Source: Streptomyces finlayi
Lineage (GTDB): Bacteria > Actinomycetota > Actinomycetes > Streptomycetales > Streptomycetaceae
Reading direction: 5' to 3'
Length of the DNA: 64,000 nucleotides
Assembly: GCF_014216315.1 (NCBI RefSeq)
Contig: NZ_CP045702.1
Coordinates: 1,674,001 to 1,738,000 of the forward strand
The notes beneath the pieces are model-generated. The model worked only from the letters and a program-made list of their open reading frames with translations. It was not told where the DNA came from and made no database searches. Shown piece after piece: positions 24,620-32,898 of the stretch (position 1 is the stretch's first letter; each line of letters begins with the position of its first letter). A program made the position numbers and the translations under genes.

Positions 24620-25060
24620 TCACGCGCCACTTGAGGGTGGCAACCCCTCGGATTTTCGTACGCTCTCGACGATCCCCAGGACGGCGTCCTTTCCGTCCGC
24701 GGAGACGTCGGATAGGCGAAGAAGAACGTTCTTGATCTTCGCGTCACGAAGCAGTGCGAGCAACTCCAGCTCCTGCACTGTCTTTTCGGCGACGGCATCA
24801 TCGAACCAATAAGCGGGATCCACCCCGAAAAACCCTGCGAGCGCTTCGAGATGACGCTTCGTCGGGTTATCGCGCTGCCCGGTCCGCAGGAGCCACAGGT
24901 ACTGCGCGGACAGCTTGCCCAGCCCTCGCTTTTCCATCAGCTCGGCCACTTCGGCGTTGCTGAAGGGGCCGCGATCGGGCGGGTGCACCGTATCGAACAG
25001 GCGGTTTAGGCGGTCCATGAGCCCCTGGGGGGGCACCTGGTCTTCGGTCGACTCTTCCAT
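24620..25060 (-). CDS. XRE-type regulator, partner of ImmA/IrrE
   Basis: A 146-aa protein from the ATG with AAAAGGATC in front (MEESTEDQVPPQ). The helix-turn-helix reads FSNAEVAELMEKRGLGKLSAQYLWLLRTGQ followed by HLEALAGFFGVDPAYWF, like EspR/XRE proteins of actinobacteria. It is first in the leftward operon XRE - ImmA/IrrE - membrane protein - amidase and probably represses it. Confidence 0.82.
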   Translation of the reverse strand: MEESTEDQVPPQGLMDRLNRLFDTVHPPDRGPFSNAEVAELMEKRGLGKLSAQYLWLLRTGQRDNPTKRHLEALAGFFGVDPAYWFDDAVAEKTVQELELLALLRDAKIKNVLLRLSDVSADGKDAVLGIVESVRKSEGLPPSSGA

Positions 25061-25902
25061 GATCCTTTTCTGGGTGGACTTCGTCGTCACTTCAACCACC
25101 ACACTACCTCGCCATAAACACCAGTTGACGGCGCGATCCCGCGTATGGAAAGTTCTTCCTCACCAGCACGTTTCCGCGTGGCACGCACCGCCCATTTCGG
25201 GTCGGCCTGTCCGTTTCTACCGGCAGGAATGCTCCGGGCGACGTGGCGCGAGCCACATTTCCCTAGCGACATACGTCACGTCTGGCGCACGGGGCTTTTG
25301 ATCTTCGAACGGAAAGCGTGGAGGCGGCAGTGGAAACACCTCATCCACATCGCATTTCCGCCGTGGGGAATACCAGGCACCCACTCAAATCCGGACACAA
25401 TGATGCCATATCGGCATTCGGGGCAACCGCGGCAACGGTACCCCTCAACACTGGAAGACGGACCGCACCGAGCCCGAAGACGGCTCCAGCAGCAGATCGC
25501 GCGGTGACTCTCTGCAATCAGTACAGAGTTTAAGAACCAAGTCTGGATCTTGACACGGGTCCGTGCGTATGTTCGTCGTCCCCGGGCAGCCCGCCCGCGA
25601 CGACGCATGTAAGGAGCCGGTGAGCACAGACCGGACCGAGTAGGTCCCGAAAACAGCGACGACGCCCGAGAGCGGTAACTCCCGGACGCCGAACGCTAAG
25701 TGGCACAACCGCCCCGGCAAGGGCGGAGATAGCCCACCATCACCACGCTGAGTCCTTCCAGGGGCGCACCAGCGTGGCAACACTGCAAAGGGGATTCTCG
25801 CATGCCTCCTGCCCTGCGCAAAAGGCCCATCCACACGGCCTGCGCGGCAGCCACCTCCGTCGCACCGAGCCGTCGGCCCCGCCTCGTGAGCGGGAGCGGC
25901 CG
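25061..25902. other. 840-bp region with no convincing gene
   Basis: Separates the leftward XRE operon from the rightward plasmid-type block. Its base composition is locally lower in G+C than its surroundings (for example 25130-25560 has many A/T-rich stretches), and open frames are short or shadow-like. It contains a small inverted repeat, CGTCGTC at 25575-25581 with GACGACG about 25 bp on. A replication or regulatory role is possible but unproven. Confidence 0.45.
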
Positions 25903-26799
25903 ATGAGCGTCGAAACCCGCGAGTGGGTATGGAAGTACAGCTCCAGCCGGGGCACCGCGCGACTGGTCCTGCTGTCGATCGCCGACCGGGTGCCCGACAA
26001 GCAATGCGTCGCCTGGGCCTCAATGACGAGCCTGGTCGAGCGAACGAACGCATCGCTGACCGCCGTACGCGCGGCTCTCCGGGCGCTCGCCGAGGGCGAC
26101 GAGCTGGAGCTGCTCGACGTCTACCAGGGCCCCCTTCGTACGACGGTCTACCGTCTGCCCCGCGCCGCTGCCTACCAGGCGAAGGTCGACGCGGCCAGGG
26201 AGGAAGACCCGAACGCGGAGGTCGAGCCGTCCGACGCGGATCCGGTGCCCGAGCTGCAGCCGGAGAGGCTCCAGCGGCACGGGATCTGGCCCACGAAGAG
26301 GACTGATTCCGCACCCTCACGACGGAATCCGACCGGTGCGAATTCCGCACCCTCGCGACGGAATCAGCACCCTCGACGGTCAGGAATCCGCACCCTCGAC
26401 GGTACGGATTCCACACCCCAGAACCGTAGTGAACCGAAGGTGAACCGTAGGTACAGCAGTGGTGGCACCTCGCTCACCTCGGCAGCCGAGTGGCAGGTCG
26501 ACCCAGACACCCACACTTGGACCCGCCAGCAAGGGCACCTCGACCGACTCGGCGAGGAGGGCCTGCAGGCAGCCGACGCGAAGTGGCGCGCCCACCGCGC
26601 CGACTTCAAGCCGCGAGGCGCGGGGGCCTGGGCTGCCGACTGGCGCTCCTGGATCGCCCGAGAGCACGCTCCGGGCCGCCCGAATCTCTACGCCCTGCCC
26701 GGCAAGGGTCCCGCTCAGCCGGGCGGCATGACTCGGGCAGAGGCCCACACCGCAGCCCTCCTCGCCGCTCTCGACGAGCCGACCGGAACGGAGGGCTGA
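25903..26799 (+). CDS. Helix-turn-helix protein, plasmid/phage replication-type
   Basis: A 298-aa protein starting MSVETREWVWKYSSSRGTAR. Its first 90 residues form a winged helix of the HTH_36 kind (LVLLSIADRVPDKQCVAWASMTSLVERTNASLTAVRAALRAL), often found in plasmid and phage replication or initiator proteins. A low-complexity middle part follows, and its codons form three palindromes around GCACCCTC (26305-26411). The C-terminal part (WTRQQGHLDRLGEEGLQAAD) is unassigned. It heads a rightward block leading to mobC and the relaxase. Calling it a replication initiator is an inference. Confidence 0.6.
   Translation: MSVETREWVWKYSSSRGTARLVLLSIADRVPDKQCVAWASMTSLVERTNASLTAVRAALRALAEGDELELLDVYQGPLRTTVYRLPRAAAYQAKVDAAREEDPNAEVEPSDADPVPELQPERLQRHGIWPTKRTDSAPSRRNPTGANSAPSRRNQHPRRSGIRTLDGTDSTPQNRSEPKVNRRYSSGGTSLTSAAEWQVDPDTHTWTRQQGHLDRLGEEGLQAADAKWRAHRADFKPRGAGAWAADWRSWIAREHAPGRPNLYALPGKGPAQPGGMTRAEAHTAALLAALDEPTGTEG
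26305..26411. repeat. Palindromic GCACCCTC repeats inside the HTH gene
   Basis: The octamer GCACCCTC occurs at 26311, 26347, 26367 and 26390. Three of the copies are enclosed by short perfect inverted repeats: GATTCCG/CGGAATC (26305-26329), ATTCCG/CGGAAT (26342-26364) and GAATCCG/CGGATTC (26384-26411). Spacing between octamers is 36, 20 and 23 bp. It is iteron-like but irregular. Confidence 0.55.
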
Positions 26800-26801
26800 C
26801 C

Positions 26802-27509
26802 GTGGACCGCCGCGAAATCGCCGCCCTTCTGGCCTACATCGGCCGACTCGACCCCCGCACTATCCGCACCGACCGCGAGGCTGGTGACCAGCTCAACCAG
26901 TGGCACGAGCTGCTCGGAGATGTGCCGACGGCCACCCCGCACGGCTGGGACGCCAGCGTCGCCGCCCGCAAGCACATCAGCCTCTCGCCGTACCCGATCC
27001 TGCCCGCGGACATCGCTCGCCCGTGGGAGAGCTACCGCCGCGACCGCCTGGGCCGGCACACCGACCCCACGCCGTCCGTCGACCCGGACGACCAGGCCGC
27101 CTGGACCGCCGAGCTGGTCGGCGCCCGCCGAGCGGTAGCCACCGGCACCGCCCAGCCCGCACAGGCCCGGGCGATCACCATGGGCCAGCTCGATCCGGAC
27201 CTGCAGGCGAGGCTGCGAGAGATCGGCTCCTGCATACCGCCCGCAGCCCGAGCAGCGCTCGCGCCCTACCGGCCCGCCCGCGCGGCCCGGGAGGCAGCCA
27301 TCGCACAGGGCCAGCCCGACGCCCTCGGAGTGCGCTGCGACTGGTGCCAGACCCAGGTCGGCGAACCGTGCCGCCGCCGAAGGATCGGCCCCGACGGCGG
27401 AGCACGCGGAACCGCCCCGCGTGCCACCCCGCACCCTGGCCGCCTCGACCTCGCCGCCGCCCGGCAGGCCCAGGAGTCCACACCGGGCCGGCAGCCCGCG
27501 ATGGCCTGA
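26802..27509 (+). CDS. Hypothetical protein with a C-terminal zinc finger
   Basis: A 235-aa protein from the GTG two bases after the previous stop, hence very probably coupled. The C-terminal CDWCQTQVGEPCRRRRI looks like a small cysteine ribbon (CxxC...C). The N-terminal part is helical and acidic with no known motif. It belongs to the plasmid-type block; function unknown. Confidence 0.6.
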   Translation: MDRREIAALLAYIGRLDPRTIRTDREAGDQLNQWHELLGDVPTATPHGWDASVAARKHISLSPYPILPADIARPWESYRRDRLGRHTDPTPSVDPDDQAAWTAELVGARRAVATGTAQPAQARAITMGQLDPDLQARLREIGSCIPPAARAALAPYRPARAAREAAIAQGQPDALGVRCDWCQTQVGEPCRRRRIGPDGGARGTAPRATPHPGRLDLAAARQAQESTPGRQPAMA

Positions 27510-27666
27510 CCGGCCTCTCCGCCGGTGCATCCCGCCCGGTGCCCCGCCGCAACACCACCGTCCCGTACCGGCTGCGGCACCGCCCTGCGCCGCAGCCGGC
27601 ACCCGACGCCGCGTCCGTCCGCCACCGGCCCCCGACCGGCGACGCGGCAGCACATCGGAGACCACC

Positions 27667-28308
27667 TTGCGCCACATCACCACCCACGACGCCCCGGCCA
27701 CCGGCCTGCGCGGCATCGGCGACACCAGCTGGCACAGCCGCGGTACGTGCCACGGCATGGACCCCGAGGACGCCGACGCCGTGTTCTTCCCGCTGCCCCG
27801 GGATCACGAAGACATCGCCGAGGCGAAGGAGCTGTGCGGCTGGTGCCCGGTCCGCCGCGACTGCCTCAACTACGCCCTGGAGAACGTCCTCAAGGAAGGC
27901 ATCTGGGGCGGGCTCACCGAAGCCGAGCGGCGCCCCTGGCACGACGGCCTGCCCCAACGCCTCGACTACAGCCGCGTGAGCGCGTTCTTCACCGGACGCG
28001 ACGTGCACCTGACCGAGGCCGAGCGCCAGATCGTCATCGACCACGCCTACGTCCGGGGCTGGCGCACCGACCGGCTCGCCGGCGCCCTGCAGATCAGCCA
28101 CAAGCACGCCCGTGACCTGCTGCGACAGGCCGCCCTCAAGGTCTTCGACCGGGACCGCACCTACGGCGTGCCCAGGCCCAAGAAAAAGCGCGCAAAGGGC
28201 GCCCCGGCCAAGGGCACCCCCACCCCCAACAAGCCCGGTACGAGCCAGCCGGTGTCCCGTCCGGCGACGTCGGTCTCGGCGCACGCCCCTCTCGGAAAGG
28301 CCGCATGA
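27667..28308 (+). CDS. WhiB-family transcription regulator
   Basis: A 213-aa protein from TTG with a GGAGACCACC site. The four cysteines of the iron-sulfur cluster are present: GTCHGMDPEDADAVFFP, then ELCGWCPVRRDC, followed by the GIWGGLTEAER turn typical of WhiB proteins. The C-terminal tail is basic (PRPKKKRAKG) and longer than in housekeeping WhiB proteins. It overlaps the next gene by 4 bp. Plasmid-borne WhiB genes are common in Streptomyces and may regulate transfer genes. Confidence 0.92.
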   Translation: MRHITTHDAPATGLRGIGDTSWHSRGTCHGMDPEDADAVFFPLPRDHEDIAEAKELCGWCPVRRDCLNYALENVLKEGIWGGLTEAERRPWHDGLPQRLDYSRVSAFFTGRDVHLTEAERQIVIDHAYVRGWRTDRLAGALQISHKHARDLLRQAALKVFDRDRTYGVPRPKKKRAKGAPAKGTPTPNKPGTSQPVSRPATSVSAHAPLGKAA

Positions 28309-29933
28309 CCCACCTCGCCCTGCCCCTCGGCGCCGCACCGAACCTGCCTCTCCTCCTTGCGATCGGCGGGTCCGTCGCCGCCCTCGCCCTGGTGCTGACC
28401 GGCTGGGCGGCCCGGCGCCGGGGCGCGCGTTCGCAGAAACGTCTCGGCAGCCCGGCGGTCAAGGTCGCCGCGCTCGCCGCCCTGGGCTGCACCGCCTACA
28501 GCGCCGACACGTCGTGGCGCTTCGCCACCGACTACCTCGACATGGCCGGCACCGCAGAACGCGCCGGCATGTTCGCCGCAGCCGAGCTCGCACTCTTCGC
28601 GACCGCCCTGATGGCCCGGCAGAACCTGGCCACCCAGGGAGCACCCGGCCTGCCAGGCACTCTGGTCTGGGTCATCACCGGCGTACAGGTGATCCCCGCC
28701 TTCGCCGAGAGCGGCCCCGTCGGCGGCACGGTCCGCGCCTTCGTCGGCCCAATCATGGCGGCGATGCTGTGGCACCTCGCCATGGGCATCGAGCTCCGCC
28801 TCCACACCCCGGGTGCCGCGTCCCACGGATTGCTCGCCACCCTGGGGCGGGAGGCACGCGAGCGGCTGCTGTCCCGCCTCGGCATCGCCGCCCGAGACCG
28901 CGACGCCGCGCAGATCACCCGTGACCGGGCCACCGCCCGCGCGGTCGCCCTGGCCGCCCGACTCGCGGAGCGCACGCCTGAGCAACGGCAGAGCTGGCGC
29001 GGCCGACGGCTCACCCGGCGGCTGTCGAAAGCAGTCGGCCGGGCCTCGGTCGGCACCGACCCGCTCCAGCGCGTGCAGCTGCTCGACCAGCTGGCCGCCC
29101 GGCGGCACGCACTCGCGCTCGCCACGGTCTCGCTGCCCTCCCCCTGGTCCCCGCACGACGGCAGCATGACGACCTTCTCGGTCCCCTCGCCGAAGGCCCA
29201 GAGCGGGCCGGTCCCCAAGGACGGTCCCCACCGTGCCGTCGACATGACCGGGGACTGGGGACCGTGCAAGGAGAGGGGACCGGTCCCCGGAATCGGGGAC
29301 CACGACGCGGGGACCGAGGACCGTGTCCCGGGGACCGAGCCCGTCAATCCGGAGCCCAACCAGGGTCCCAACGGTAGCGCGGGGACCGGCCGCCTTGCGG
29401 TCGAAGTGCCTGCTCAGGCCCAGGGTCCGCGCCGGGGACCGACGGACGCCGGATCGGGGACCGAGCCCACCGGGGACCGGGGACCGACCGACTCCGAAAC
29501 GGGGACCGAGCCCACCGGGGACCGGGGACCGACCGACTCCGAAACGGGGACCGAGCCCACCGGGGACCGGGGACCGACCGACTCCGAAACGGGGACCGAG
29601 CCCACCGGGGACCGGGGACACAAGGTCCCCCTCCGGCGGAAGCCGACCACGAAGGCCAAGGGGAAGGGCAAGCGCAACGGCCGGTCCCGCAGCCCGCAGC
29701 CACAACGCCCGCCGCGCGAGTCGGAGCAGTCCGTGGACCAGCTCACCCAGCAGGTCCGCCCGCACGTCCCGGCTCTGCTCGCACGCGACGGCAACGAAGC
29801 GATCACCCGGGTCCAGCTGCGGGAGATCCTCCGGCGCGAGGGCCTCAAGGGCGGTCGGAACGACCGATTGAGCCTCGTCCTCCAGCAACTGCGAGACGGC
29901 GGCGACACAACGACAAGGAGCACCACCCGATGA
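28305..29933 (+). CDS. Membrane protein with a tandem-repeat linker and HTH-like tail
   Basis: A 542-aa protein. The N-terminal ~170 residues hold about four membrane helices (LPLLLAIGGSVAALALVLTGW, VKVAALAALGC, MFAAAELALFATALM, FVGPIMAAMLWHLAM), resembling plasmid transfer/spread proteins. A charged linker then contains three identical 15-residue units beginning GTEPTGDRGPTDSET. The tail QLREILRREGLKGGRNDRLSLVLQQL looks like a DNA-binding helix pair. It overlaps whiB and the next small gene by 4 bp each. A DNA-spread or transfer role is an inference. Confidence 0.65.
   Translation: MTHLALPLGAAPNLPLLLAIGGSVAALALVLTGWAARRRGARSQKRLGSPAVKVAALAALGCTAYSADTSWRFATDYLDMAGTAERAGMFAAAELALFATALMARQNLATQGAPGLPGTLVWVITGVQVIPAFAESGPVGGTVRAFVGPIMAAMLWHLAMGIELRLHTPGAASHGLLATLGREARERLLSRLGIAARDRDAAQITRDRATARAVALAARLAERTPEQRQSWRGRRLTRRLSKAVGRASVGTDPLQRVQLLDQLAARRHALALATVSLPSPWSPHDGSMTTFSVPSPKAQSGPVPKDGPHRAVDMTGDWGPCKERGPVPGIGDHDAGTEDRVPGTEPVNPEPNQGPNGSAGTGRLAVEVPAQAQGPRRGPTDAGSGTEPTGDRGPTDSETGTEPTGDRGPTDSETGTEPTGDRGPTDSETGTEPTGDRGHKVPLRRKPTTKAKGKGKRNGRSRSPQPQRPPRESEQSVDQLTQQVRPHVPALLARDGNEAITRVQLREILRREGLKGGRNDRLSLVLQQLRDGGDTTTRSTTR
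29456..29619 (+). repeat. Tandem 45-bp repeats
   Basis: Three identical 45-bp units (29456-29500, 29501-29545, 29546-29590) plus a partial fourth to about 29619. Each begins GGGGACCGAGCCCACCGGGG. The heptamer GGGGACC is also dense upstream of the array (from 29270). In-frame, so coding. Confidence 0.85.
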
Positions 29934-30121
29934 AGACATGCCACCAGTTCAAGACCGTCCGTGCCGAGTACGAGCGGGAGATCGGCTTCATGACCGCCCA
30001 CTCCGAACGGCACGCGGGCAGGCCGGCGGCGAAGTCCAGCGCGAAGCAGGCCGCATCGACGAAGGCACGGATGGCCAGGGCTCTCAGCAGCCACGTCGGG
30101 CGCTGCCCCGAGTGCGGCTGA
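29930..30121 (+). CDS. Small hypothetical protein
   Basis: A 63-aa basic protein (MKTCHQFKTVRAEYEREIGF... ending CPECG), starting in the ATGA overlap with the previous gene. It has one cysteine near the N-terminus and a CxxC at the C-terminus. Function unknown, but the coupled start supports it being real. Confidence 0.6.
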   Translation: MKTCHQFKTVRAEYEREIGFMTAHSERHAGRPAAKSSAKQAASTKARMARALSSHVGRCPECG

Positions 30122-30206
30122 CCGGCAAAGCAGCAGCTCAATGCCCCTATCCGCCTCAGGTGGCCCCGCTCCGTGCCGGGCCACCGCCCCGTTCCAGGAG
30201 GTCCCC

Positions 30207-30443
30207 GTGATTCCGCGCCCCGCTCGCTCATCCGAGCCCACGTCCGCCGAGGCGGGTGCCTGGGCGGACGTTCTGGTTCGGTGCAGGCTCCTGCACTCCG
30301 CCGTCCTCACCCCAACCGGCCAATGGCTCGTCCAGGACCAGCCCGATGGACCCGTCCAAGTCCTCACCGGACCGGCAGACGTCGTCGAACTGGCCGCCAC
30401 CATCCAGCACCGCTTCCGCTCCACGAGGACCGACTCCCGATGA
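30207..30443 (+). CDS. Small hypothetical protein before mobC
   Basis: A 78-aa protein from GTG with a strong AGGAGG 5 bp upstream. It contains LLHSAVLTPTGQWLVQDQPDGPVQVLTGPADVVELAATI, which looks like a compact alpha/beta domain. It overlaps mobC by 4 bp. Function unknown. Confidence 0.6.
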   Translation: MIPRPARSSEPTSAEAGAWADVLVRCRLLHSAVLTPTGQWLVQDQPDGPVQVLTGPADVVELAATIQHRFRSTRTDSR

Positions 30444-31102
30444 CGAACCCGCCCCAGAACGGCACCACCCCCGAGCCGTCCCGCGACATCAACTCGACCT
30501 CAGGGGGAGCAAGTTGGTGCAAGAGCATTGCTCCCGTTGGGAGCAATGCTCTTGCGTCTCCCGCCCCGGGGGTGGCGGGAGCGGATCGGCACCGGGGGGC
30601 GCCGACCGTTCAGGATGCGACCGAGGGCGGCTCGCATCCTGAAGAGGGGGGAAACCATTCCTGCCACAGCACCGACTGCACCCACGCCACGCCGCCGAAG
30701 CCCCACGTTCAGCAGCGTGAGCGCCTGCGCCACGAGAAGAAGCGCATGCACCAGCCGAGCTGCCGCATGAACGACGACGAGTACCAGCTCCTCGCCCGCG
30801 CCGCTGCCGCATGCAACATGAGCATCGCCAACTACCTTGCCCGCGCAGCCCTCAAAGCTGCCCGCAACCTCGACCTCACCGCCGCAGAAATCGCCGGCGA
30901 ACGCGAGATGCTGAAGGAACTGTTCGACCTGCGCACCGCATTGAACCGGATCGGCAACAACCTCAACCAGGTTGCGGCAGCGCTGAACTCGGACGAGCCG
31001 GCACCGCAGACCAGAGCAGTCCTCGCAGGCGTCGACCGAGTCTCCCTGCGTGTGGACGCCTTGGTCCAGCGCTACCTGGACGGCGAGCGATCGGCAGCAT
31101 GA
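30440..31102 (+). CDS. mobC: MobC-like relaxosome protein
   Basis: A 220-aa protein. From about residue 100 it has a ribbon-helix-helix-like DNA-binding region (SCRMNDDEYQLLARAAAACNMSIANYLARAAL), and further on the MobC signature LRTALNRIGNNLNQVAAALN. MobC helps open oriT and recruits the relaxase. The first ~90 residues are low-complexity, and their DNA forms three perfect inverted repeats (30519-30643). It overlaps the relaxase start by 4 bp (ATGA), which supports the pairing. Confidence 0.85.
   Translation: MTNPPQNGTTPEPSRDINSTSGGASWCKSIAPVGSNALASPAPGVAGADRHRGAPTVQDATEGGSHPEEGGNHSCHSTDCTHATPPKPHVQQRERLRHEKKRMHQPSCRMNDDEYQLLARAAAACNMSIANYLARAALKAARNLDLTAAEIAGEREMLKELFDLRTALNRIGNNLNQVAAALNSDEPAPQTRAVLAGVDRVSLRVDALVQRYLDGERSAA
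30519..30643. other. Putative oriT: three perfect inverted repeats inside mobC
   Basis: Repeat 1 is a 17-bp stem, GCAAGAGCATTGCTCCC (30519-30535) with GGGAGCAATGCTCTTGC (30539-30555) and a 3-nt loop. Repeat 2 is CTCCCGCC (30558-30565) / GGCGGGAG (30574-30581). Repeat 3 is TTCAGGATGCGA (30609-30620) / TCGCATCCTGAA (30632-30643). Such hairpins next to mobC and relaxase genes mark transfer origins. The nick position is not identified. The region also encodes the low-complexity start of MobC. Confidence 0.6.
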
Positions 31103-32817
31103 TCCCCTCAGTCCACGACATGGGCAATGACACCTACGGCCTGCTGCACTACCTGTACGGGCCTGGCAAGGCCGAGGAGCACATCGACCCCCACCTCGTC
31201 GCGGCATGGGACCGCTTGGCCCCCGACCCCGGCCGCGACGCCAAGGCGACAGAACGCGACCTGCAGCGGCTACTCGACCAGCCCGTCATGGCCCTGCCCG
31301 AAAGCGCCAGGCCCACCGAGCACGTATGGCACCTGTCCGTACGCGCCGCACCCGAAGACCCGATCCTCACCGACGAACAGTGGGCCGACGTCGCCCGCCG
31401 CATGGTCGCCGCCACCGGCATCGCCCCCGAAGGCGACGACGGCGCCTGCCGCTGGGCGGCCGTCCGCCACGCCGACGACCACATCCACATCATCGCCACC
31501 GTCGTCCGCCACGACGGCCGCCAAGCCCGCATCCGCCAGGACGGCGCCCGCTCCCAGGCGGAAGCCCGGAAAATCGAAGTCGACTACGGACTTCGCCGGT
31601 TGAACACCGGCGACGGAACCGCCGCGAAGCGTCCCACCAGCGACGAACGTCACAAGGCCCGACGCCAGGGCCGAGAGCGCACCGCACGTGAGGAGTTGCG
31701 CGAGACCGTACGCCGCGCGGTGGCCGGCGTGACGAGCGAGGAGGAGTTCTTCGACCGGCTGGCCGACGCCGGCCTTCTGATCCGCAAGCGCGTCGCTCCT
31801 TCCGGTGACCTGCTCGGCTACAAGGTGGCCCTGCCCGACGACCGCAACAAGGACGGCGAGCCCGTGTTCTACCCCGGCGCGCGCCTCGCTCCGGACTTGT
31901 CCCTGCCCCGGATACGGGAGCGCTGGTCCGCCGATGGCCCCGTCCAAGCTCCGTCGGCAGATGGTCTCGACCACGCGGCACCGGGCAGTCCGTCTGCCGC
32001 ACGCCGGCGGACCGCTTCGGCCGCCTGGGCCGCGGTGCTGATCGTCGAGCACGGCGAGGACGCGGTCACCGCCGCGTACATCGCGGCGACCGGGGAGGTC
32101 CTGGACGCGCTCGCGAAAACCTCCGCCGCCCACACCCGCCAGGAACTGCGTGCCGCTGCCTCCGCGTTCGAACGCGCTTCCCGCTCCCACGTCCGGGCCG
32201 AACGCGGGACCGATCGAGCCCTGCGGCAGGTTGCCCGCGACCTCGTGAACGGCGGGCCCGCCCTTGGCCGGGGCGAGGACGGCGCGACCACCGCCATGGC
32301 TATCGACATGCTGTTCTTCCTCATCACCGCCACCATGCTCTGGCACGCGAAGAAGGGACACGCACAGCAGGCCGATGCCGCCTGCCAGGCTGCCGATCAC
32401 CTGCGCTCCGCCTACCAGGCCGCCTCTGCCCAGCCCATCGGAGCCCTCAACCGGCGCGGCAAGAACCTGAACCGGCCGCTGCTCCAGCGGCAGACAGTGC
32501 TGCTGCGCGAGGCGCTTCCGGAGCTGGCTGAGCAGATCCTCGCCGAGCCCGGCTGGCACGCACTCGCCGCCACCCTCGCCGACGTCAAGGCGGCCGGGCA
32601 CGATCCGGCCGCCCTGCTCACCGATGCAGCGGAGCGACGAGAGCTCGGCACGGCAGAGTCCGTCAGCGACGTCCTGGTGTGGCGACTTCGCCGAACCGCG
32701 GGCCTGCCCGCTGACTCCGGTGACAAGGTCAACCGTCGTCCGGGCACAGCCCAATCGATGCGGCCTGCAGGGCAGCGGACACCGGGGCGGCCCGGGTCTC
32801 AGCGCACCGGCCCGTGA
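31099..32817 (+). CDS. Relaxase / mobilisation nuclease
   Basis: A 572-aa protein starting MIPSVHDMGNDTYGLLHYLYG. The metal-binding motif is H124-A-D-D-H128-I-H130 in AAVRHADDHIHIIATVVRHDG, followed by RQDGARSQAEARKIEVDYGL. Candidate nicking tyrosines lie at residues 12-20 (DTYGLLHYLYG). This is the pattern of MOB_P-type relaxases, which cut oriT and stay linked to the 5' end. The C-terminal half is helical, with one hydrophobic stretch (AIDMLFFLITATMLW). It is coupled to mobC. No coupling-protein gene is seen beside it. Confidence 0.85.
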   Translation: MIPSVHDMGNDTYGLLHYLYGPGKAEEHIDPHLVAAWDRLAPDPGRDAKATERDLQRLLDQPVMALPESARPTEHVWHLSVRAAPEDPILTDEQWADVARRMVAATGIAPEGDDGACRWAAVRHADDHIHIIATVVRHDGRQARIRQDGARSQAEARKIEVDYGLRRLNTGDGTAAKRPTSDERHKARRQGRERTAREELRETVRRAVAGVTSEEEFFDRLADAGLLIRKRVAPSGDLLGYKVALPDDRNKDGEPVFYPGARLAPDLSLPRIRERWSADGPVQAPSADGLDHAAPGSPSAARRRTASAAWAAVLIVEHGEDAVTAAYIAATGEVLDALAKTSAAHTRQELRAAASAFERASRSHVRAERGTDRALRQVARDLVNGGPALGRGEDGATTAMAIDMLFFLITATMLWHAKKGHAQQADAACQAADHLRSAYQAASAQPIGALNRRGKNLNRPLLQRQTVLLREALPELAEQILAEPGWHALAATLADVKAAGHDPAALLTDAAERRELGTAESVSDVLVWRLRRTAGLPADSGDKVNRRPGTAQSMRPAGQRTPGRPGSQRTGP

Positions 32818-32898
32818 CTGTGGACTTTGTGAATTGAAGTGGTCGGGGAGTTAGGGCACGATCATGATGCGTGCAGGACGAGGAGAGAGGACGCCGGA

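Noticed and set aside
25550..25572. A TTGACA box at 25550 as a promoter
   Set aside because: No acceptable -10 box at 16-18 bp spacing, and no gene starts downstream within a sensible distance.
29456..29619. The regular 45-bp repeats as a CRISPR array
   Set aside because: Units are contiguous without unique spacers and lie in frame in a coding sequence.
28161..29939. A long open frame on the minus strand opposite the whiB and membrane-protein genes
   Set aside because: It mirrors the plus-strand genes, is valine/glycine/arginine-rich with no motif, and has no ribosome site; the plus strand shows WhiB and coherent overlaps.
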